Shown: positions 33,752 to 37,463 of the stretch, piece by piece
How positions within the stretch are numbered: the stretch's first letter is position 1
How the letters are laid out: every line of letters begins with the position of its first letter
Assembly: GCA_039815145.1 (NCBI GenBank)
Contig: JBCBZW010000042.1
Span: 1-37,463, forward strand
Origin: Pseudomonadota bacterium
GTDB lineage: Bacteria > Pseudomonadota > Gammaproteobacteria > Steroidobacterales > JBCBZW01
Reading direction: 5' to 3'
Length of the DNA stretch: 37,463 nucleotides
Notes under the pieces: model-generated
The model's input: only the letters and a program-made list of their open reading frames with translations
What the model was told of the DNA's origin: nothing
The model's database searches: none
Made by a program: the position numbers and the translations under genes

Positions 33752-34263
33752 CGTTCGCCTAACGGTAAGCTTTGGCTGCGGGCCACGCGCTGGGCGTGGA
33801 TGCTGGAGTTGATGCTCACCGGGCGTCTCGGCCCGCTCAGCCCTCGCTGGCCCAAGGCTTGTCGCTGCGCCTGGCCAAGGCTCGGGTCGTTCGGTCTCGT
33901 TACGGGTACCGCCGGTAGGACGCTGAAGAACCAGCCGTCACGGCGCACCGTGGGCGGTGGGGTGATTGGCGTCACGACTGGCTGTACCACGTGCGTCACC
34001 GGGCTTGGTGCCACGACCGCCTGCGTCACCGGCTCGGGTGCCGCGCGCACGGTCGGTGTCGCGCGCACGGTCGGCGTGGCCACCGGCACGGTGATCGCTT
34101 CCGCGCGTTTGGTGAGTGGAGGCGTGTCGCTCAGGTGCACGATGCCGTCGCCGTCGACCCAACGGTACACCTCGCGCGCGTGGGATAGGTCCACGGCGCT
34201 GAGCGTGAGGATCGCAGCCCCGAGGGTGCTTGCGAACAGGGCTGTCGTGCGGCGTGAGAACAT
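33748..34263 (-). CDS. DUF4124-domain secreted protein with Pro/Val-rich repeats
   Basis: This 171-residue protein has a signal peptide ending DLSHA (about residue 29). The DUF4124 signature follows immediately: REVYRWVDGDGIVHLSDTPP, a short domain common in exported gammaproteobacterial proteins of unknown role. Residues of about 58-105 are low-complexity, with a direct repeat ATPTVR-ATPTVR and several PVT/PVV units encoded by near-identical DNA repeats at about 34035-34085. The C-terminal part is basic and Ser/Arg-rich. The stop codon overlaps that of the convergent sialidase-like gene (TAG on each strand within CTAG). Probably periplasmic or envelope-associated. Confidence 0.85.
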   Translation of the reverse strand: MFSRRTTALFASTLGAAILTLSAVDLSHAREVYRWVDGDGIVHLSDTPPLTKRAEAITVPVATPTVRATPTVRAAPEPVTQAVVAPSPVTHVVQPVVTPITPPPTVRRDGWFFSVLPAVPVTRPNDPSLGQAQRQALGQRGLSGPRRPVSINSSIHAQRVARSQSLPLGER

Positions 34264-34371
34264 CGTTTCTCCGAGCGGCTAGTACAGAAGGATAGACCGT
34301 TTTCGGTGCCGTAAGTTCCCCACGACGGGGCGGCCGCTGGAGCGCAGGATTATCGATGAGAGAGGGGGGCG

Positions 34372-35052
34372 ATGGGTAAGCGCCAGGCGATGGGCGGTGA
34401 GTTGGATGGCGCTGACGTAGAGGCAGTCTTTCGAGCGATTGCCGAAGCGATGCCCGGCCGGGTGCGAGGCGCCAAGGGGCCGAAGGGCCAGCCTGACGCC
34501 TTTCGCGGGTGTATCTCCTGCATGCTCTCCGCCCAGTCCCGCGATGCGAACACGGCGCTCGCCAGCAAGGCGTTGTTCCGCCTGGCGCGCTCGCCCCGAG
34601 GGCTGCTCGCCTTGGACCAAGCCACGATTGCCCAGGCGATTCGCCCCTGTGGGCTATACAACATGAAGGCGCGCAACATTCACAAGTTCTGCAGGGCGCT
34701 GCTCGACGAGCACGGTGGGGTGGTACCGGACACGCGGGAGGGGCTGATGTCCCTGCCGGGGATCGGTCGCAAGTGCGCCGACATCGTGCTGCAGTTCCAC
34801 TTCGAGCAGGACACGATCGCTGTCGACACCCACGTGCACCGCGCCTGCAATCGCACGGGCCTCGCCCGCGGCGCGACTGCGGATCAGACCGCGCGCGCCC
34901 TCGAGGCGCGTGCCCCTGACTGGGCGATGGCCGAGGGGCACTTCTGGCTGATTCAGTTCGGCAAGCGCGTGTGCACCTCGCGTGCCCCCAAGTGCACCGA
35001 GTGTCCCGTGGCGACCCTATGCGTCCATCGGCAATCGGAGCAGGAATCCTAG
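34372..35052 (+). CDS. nth: Endonuclease III-type DNA glycosylase/AP lyase
   Basis: This 226-residue protein has AGAGGGGGG before its ATG. The helix-hairpin-helix motif LMSLPGIGRKCADIVL carries the catalytic Lys, and the conserved Asp follows in VDTHVHRACNR. Four Cys near the C-terminus have the spacing C-x6-C-x2-C-x5-C (CTSRAPKCTECPVATLC), the [4Fe-4S] cluster pattern of endonuclease III. The enzyme removes oxidised pyrimidines from DNA and cleaves the resulting abasic site. The first 40 residues, including KGPKGQPDAFRGCISCMLSAQ, differ from E. coli Nth, where the corresponding segment is LLSAQ, so this is a divergent branch. It stands alone between a DUF4124 gene and convergent opgH. Confidence 0.85.
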   Translation: MGKRQAMGGELDGADVEAVFRAIAEAMPGRVRGAKGPKGQPDAFRGCISCMLSAQSRDANTALASKALFRLARSPRGLLALDQATIAQAIRPCGLYNMKARNIHKFCRALLDEHGGVVPDTREGLMSLPGIGRKCADIVLQFHFEQDTIAVDTHVHRACNRTGLARGATADQTARALEARAPDWAMAEGHFWLIQFGKRVCTSRAPKCTECPVATLCVHRQSEQES

Positions 35053-35088
35053 CAGCTCGCAACCGAGTGGAATCGTTAGGTTCTGTTT

Positions 35089-37287
35089 CTACAGCATCGC
35101 CCCGGAGCGCCGCCAGGCTGCGGTCGGCGGCACGACCACCTGACGATCCGCGTCGAAGTTCTCGAAGAAGGGTCGGTAGTTGATGAGCGCCTTGAGCTGA
35201 GGGCCATCCAGCCAATCGGCGAGCTCCTCGATGTCCGTGCAGCGATCCGCCTTGGCGAGGGCGCTCAGCAGGGCTTCTTCGTAGTCGGTCACCTGCGACG
35301 GCGGTGCGGGGAGCTGCGCGCAGTGCCAGCGCCGGAGCTGGCGGTCCAGCGCCAGCCGCCGCAGGGGCGATGGCTCGGGTGTCGCCTGTGGCAGGCGCTC
35401 GCGCCAGTGGGCAACCCGCGCGACGAGGGCGTGGGGTTGGCACTCACTCGGCACGCGACCGAGGCCCAGCCAGTGCGTGAAGCGTCCGAGTCGTGTGCTG
35501 GCGCTCGCCATCGACAGGGGGATCGACAGCACGAGGCCGAGCGTGAGCGGCGCCAGCCAGTAGAGCAGATCCCGCTCGACCCAGGCGGCGGTGGCGGCGA
35601 GGGAGATCCCCAAGAGGGTGTCGAACCAGTGCGCACGGCAGGCATCGACGAAGGCCAGTCGCGCGCCCTCGCGCTGCTGGGGCTTCCAGCCGCTGTCCGC
35701 GCCGACCAGCACGGCGGCCACCGTGCGACATTGGGCGGCCATCAGGACGGGGGCGTAGAGCGCCGAGGCCAGGGTCTCGAACACTACGCTCGCCGTCAGG
35801 TTCAAGGGCCCCGCAAAGGCTCGCCAGCGACGCGGTTGCAGCAGCAGGTGGACCAGGGACAGCAGCTTCGGCGCGAGCACCACCGCCACGGTCACGCCGA
35901 GCAGCTGGACCGCGCGTTCCGTGTCGAACACGGGCCAGGTGGGGAACAACGAGGGCTCGGCGAAGTAGTCCGGCGGCACCAACTGCACCTGCAGGGCGAG
36001 CCCCAAGCCGCAGAGGATGAGGGCGAACCACACGGGCGCGCTGAGGTAAGCGTAGATGCCCTGCAGCAGATGCAGGCGGCTCATGGTGCGCAGGCCCCGG
36101 GCGCCAAGCACGCGTGCGTGCTGGAGGTTGCCCTGGCACCACCGTCGATCGCGCACGATCGTCTCCACCAGGGAGGGAGGTGCCTCCTCGTAGCTGCCGC
36201 CGAGGTCCGCATCGAAGCGTACGCCCCAACCGGCGCGGCGCAGGAAGGCCGCCTCGATGAAGTCGTGGCTGAGCAGATGGCCGCCGAAGGGCGGATTGCC
36301 CGGCAGCACCGGCAGCCTGGCCGCCTCGGCAAAGGCCTCGATGCGGATGATGGCGTTGTGTCCCCAGTAGTTGCCCGAGCGTCCGTGCCAGGCGGCGAGG
36401 CCGCGGGCGTGCAGGGCGCCGTAGCAGGCGCCGGCGAACTGCTGCAAGCGGGCGAAGAGCGTGCGGCCTCCGGCGACCACCGGCAGGGTCTGAATCAACC
36501 CAAGATCCGGGTTAGCCTCGAGGCGCGCCGCGAGGCGACTGACGCAGTCGGCGCTCATCAGGCTGTCCGCGTCGAGGATTACCATCGCGTCCCAGGCGGC
36601 GCCCTGGCGCGCCACCCAGTCGGCGATATTGCCGGCCTTGCGCTCGTGATTGTCTCGGCGTCGTCGGTAGTAGAGCGGACACCCCTGCGGCGCTCGCTGC
36701 GCAGCATCGGCAAAGACTGTCTCCTCGGTGAGGATCGCACCGGAGTCTCGCGTGTCACTCAGGAGGAATATCGCGACGGCGCCCTCCTGCGAGGTGGGTG
36801 GGGCGGCCGCGATGGCCTCTGCCATGGCGAGGGCCCGCGCGCCGACGCTGTTGGCATCTTCCTGATAGACCGGAATCAACAGCGCCGTGCGCAAGGTGCG
36901 AGCGCGCGGCGCTCGACGGTCGCGGGAGCGGCTGACGGCAAATCCGATCACCGATTGGGCCAGGGTGAGCGCGACCCAGCTGAAGTTGAGGGCGAACAGC
37001 ACCAGGAAGGCCCATTCCAAGGGCGTGATGCCGCCGGCGGCGATCACCCCGTGAGCCTCGCGGATACCGAAGGTGCATAGCGCGAGGGTCAGGGCAAGCA
37101 CGAGCAGGCGGGTCAGCGCCAGCCGCAGTCGTTGAGTCCATGGCCTCGCACTTCGTCGCAGGCGCGTGGGGCGGCGATGCAGCGCCGGCGCGTGCAGTGC
37201 GAGGGGGGCCTCGGGCGGCATCGCCGGGGCGATCACCGCGGGGGTGTCGATGGCCTCAAGGGGTGAGGCGATAGAGCCAGGTTTCAC
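35089..37287 (-). CDS. opgH: Osmoregulated periplasmic glucan glucosyltransferase
   Basis: This 732-residue inner-membrane enzyme uses UDP-glucose to build the linear beta-1,2-glucan backbone and pass it to the periplasm. The start is GTG at 37287, inside the 3' end of opgG (32-base overlap), with GGGAG upstream. Membrane helices lie at about residues 55-75 and 90-115. The family 2 glycosyltransferase core (about 130-400) shows LIPVYQED, VILDADSLMS (the DxD-type motif), SHDFIEAAFLRRAGW and the RDRRWCQGN (QxxRW-type) motif. Further helices follow at about 410-600. E. coli OpgH has about 847 residues, so the N-terminal cytoplasmic region here is shorter. It forms a translationally coupled pair with opgG. 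Confidence 0.93.
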   Translation of the reverse strand: MKPGSIASPLEAIDTPAVIAPAMPPEAPLALHAPALHRRPTRLRRSARPWTQRLRLALTRLLVLALTLALCTFGIREAHGVIAAGGITPLEWAFLVLFALNFSWVALTLAQSVIGFAVSRSRDRRAPRARTLRTALLIPVYQEDANSVGARALAMAEAIAAAPPTSQEGAVAIFLLSDTRDSGAILTEETVFADAAQRAPQGCPLYYRRRRDNHERKAGNIADWVARQGAAWDAMVILDADSLMSADCVSRLAARLEANPDLGLIQTLPVVAGGRTLFARLQQFAGACYGALHARGLAAWHGRSGNYWGHNAIIRIEAFAEAARLPVLPGNPPFGGHLLSHDFIEAAFLRRAGWGVRFDADLGGSYEEAPPSLVETIVRDRRWCQGNLQHARVLGARGLRTMSRLHLLQGIYAYLSAPVWFALILCGLGLALQVQLVPPDYFAEPSLFPTWPVFDTERAVQLLGVTVAVVLAPKLLSLVHLLLQPRRWRAFAGPLNLTASVVFETLASALYAPVLMAAQCRTVAAVLVGADSGWKPQQREGARLAFVDACRAHWFDTLLGISLAATAAWVERDLLYWLAPLTLGLVLSIPLSMASASTRLGRFTHWLGLGRVPSECQPHALVARVAHWRERLPQATPEPSPLRRLALDRQLRRWHCAQLPAPPSQVTDYEEALLSALAKADRCTDIEELADWLDGPQLKALINYRPFFENFDADRQVVVPPTAAWRRSGAML

Positions 37288-37463
37288 CGATGGGCACTCC
37301 CTCGTGCTCGGGAACGAGGCGCAGTTCCGCCTCCTTCCTCAGGGGCAATCGGTAGTCGATTACCACCCGAAATCCTTGGGTATGCGGGTTGCGTTGCACC
37401 CGCGTGGTGGCGGCCAGTTCCGTTGGCGCTTGTAGTCTTGGGGTGATGGCATCGAGCATGGCC
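37256..37463 (-). CDS. opgG: Periplasmic glucan biosynthesis protein, C-terminal end only
   Basis: The frame is open on the minus strand from the right edge to a TGA at 37258-37256, encoding about 68 residues. The product ends GVPIGETWLYRLTP, closely like the GETW-Y-L ending of OpgG (MdoG). RNPHTQGFRVVIDYRLP upstream also fits this beta-sandwich protein. OpgG acts in the periplasm on the glucan made by OpgH, probably in branching or release. The 5' part lies beyond the window. Confidence 0.85.
   Translation of the reverse strand, partial: AMLDAITPRLQAPTELAATTRVQRNPHTQGFRVVIDYRLPLRKEAELRLVPEHEGVPIGETWLYRLTP

Noticed and set aside
34035-34085. Tandem repeats resembling a repeat array
   Set aside because: They are short in-frame repeats encoding ATPTVR units within the DUF4124 protein, not a CRISPR or mobile repeat.

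Overview
The window comes from a high-GC gram-negative bacterium, most likely a gammaproteobacterium near the Xanthomonadales or a related marine/soil lineage. The evidence is opgG/opgH for periplasmic glucans, a 911-residue TonB-dependent receptor, RND efflux, DUF4124 and YaiI-type proteins, and several cyclic-di-GMP enzymes. Coding density is high, and most genes are strongly GC-biased at third codon positions. No tRNA, rRNA, insertion sequence, CRISPR array or prophage gene was seen.

Layout. 1-1121 (minus) is the start of a secreted metallo-beta-lactamase-fold enzyme. It diverges from an RND efflux permease and its membrane-fusion partner (1375-5524), which are followed by a LytS-type histidine kinase and a LytTR response regulator (5584-7694). 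Next is a lower-GC islet (about 7700-10777) with a triple-PAS GGDEF-EAL protein. Its 3' end faces a TonB-dependent receptor on the minus strand (10841-13576), which has a clear intrinsic terminator. Diverging from the receptor is a cobalamin salvage operon: promoter, cobalamin riboswitch, a hairpin in front of the first gene, then btuF-btuC-btuD-cobQ (14148-18725).

The next stretch holds a small secreted lipoprotein-like gene, a very large beta-propeller/Y_Y_Y/GGDEF sensor preceded by a strongly structured intergenic region, a YaiI-family protein, and a pentapeptide-repeat protein with a TIR-like C-terminal domain. These are followed by two unrecognised secreted proteins, a TetR regulator with a promoter and operator candidate, and a stand-alone receiver protein. 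A PAS-GGDEF-EAL protein comes next, with a CRP/Clp-like site exactly 41.5 bp upstream of its predicted transcription start. The right end carries a CheB-CheR-PAS-kinase fusion, a sialidase-like secreted protein, a DUF4124 protein, endonuclease III, opgH and the 3' end of opgG.

How the genes fit together. The clear functional unit is cobalamin import and salvage under riboswitch control. The dominant theme otherwise is signalling: three GGDEF proteins, all with an RxxD inhibitory site and two also with EAL domains, a two-component pair, a lone receiver, and a chemotaxis-enzyme/kinase fusion. The least explained items are the pentapeptide-TIR-like protein, the structured leader upstream of the propeller-GGDEF gene, the CRP/Clp-like class II promoter of a c-di-GMP enzyme, and the kinase whose phospho-histidine neighbour is Ala instead of Asp.
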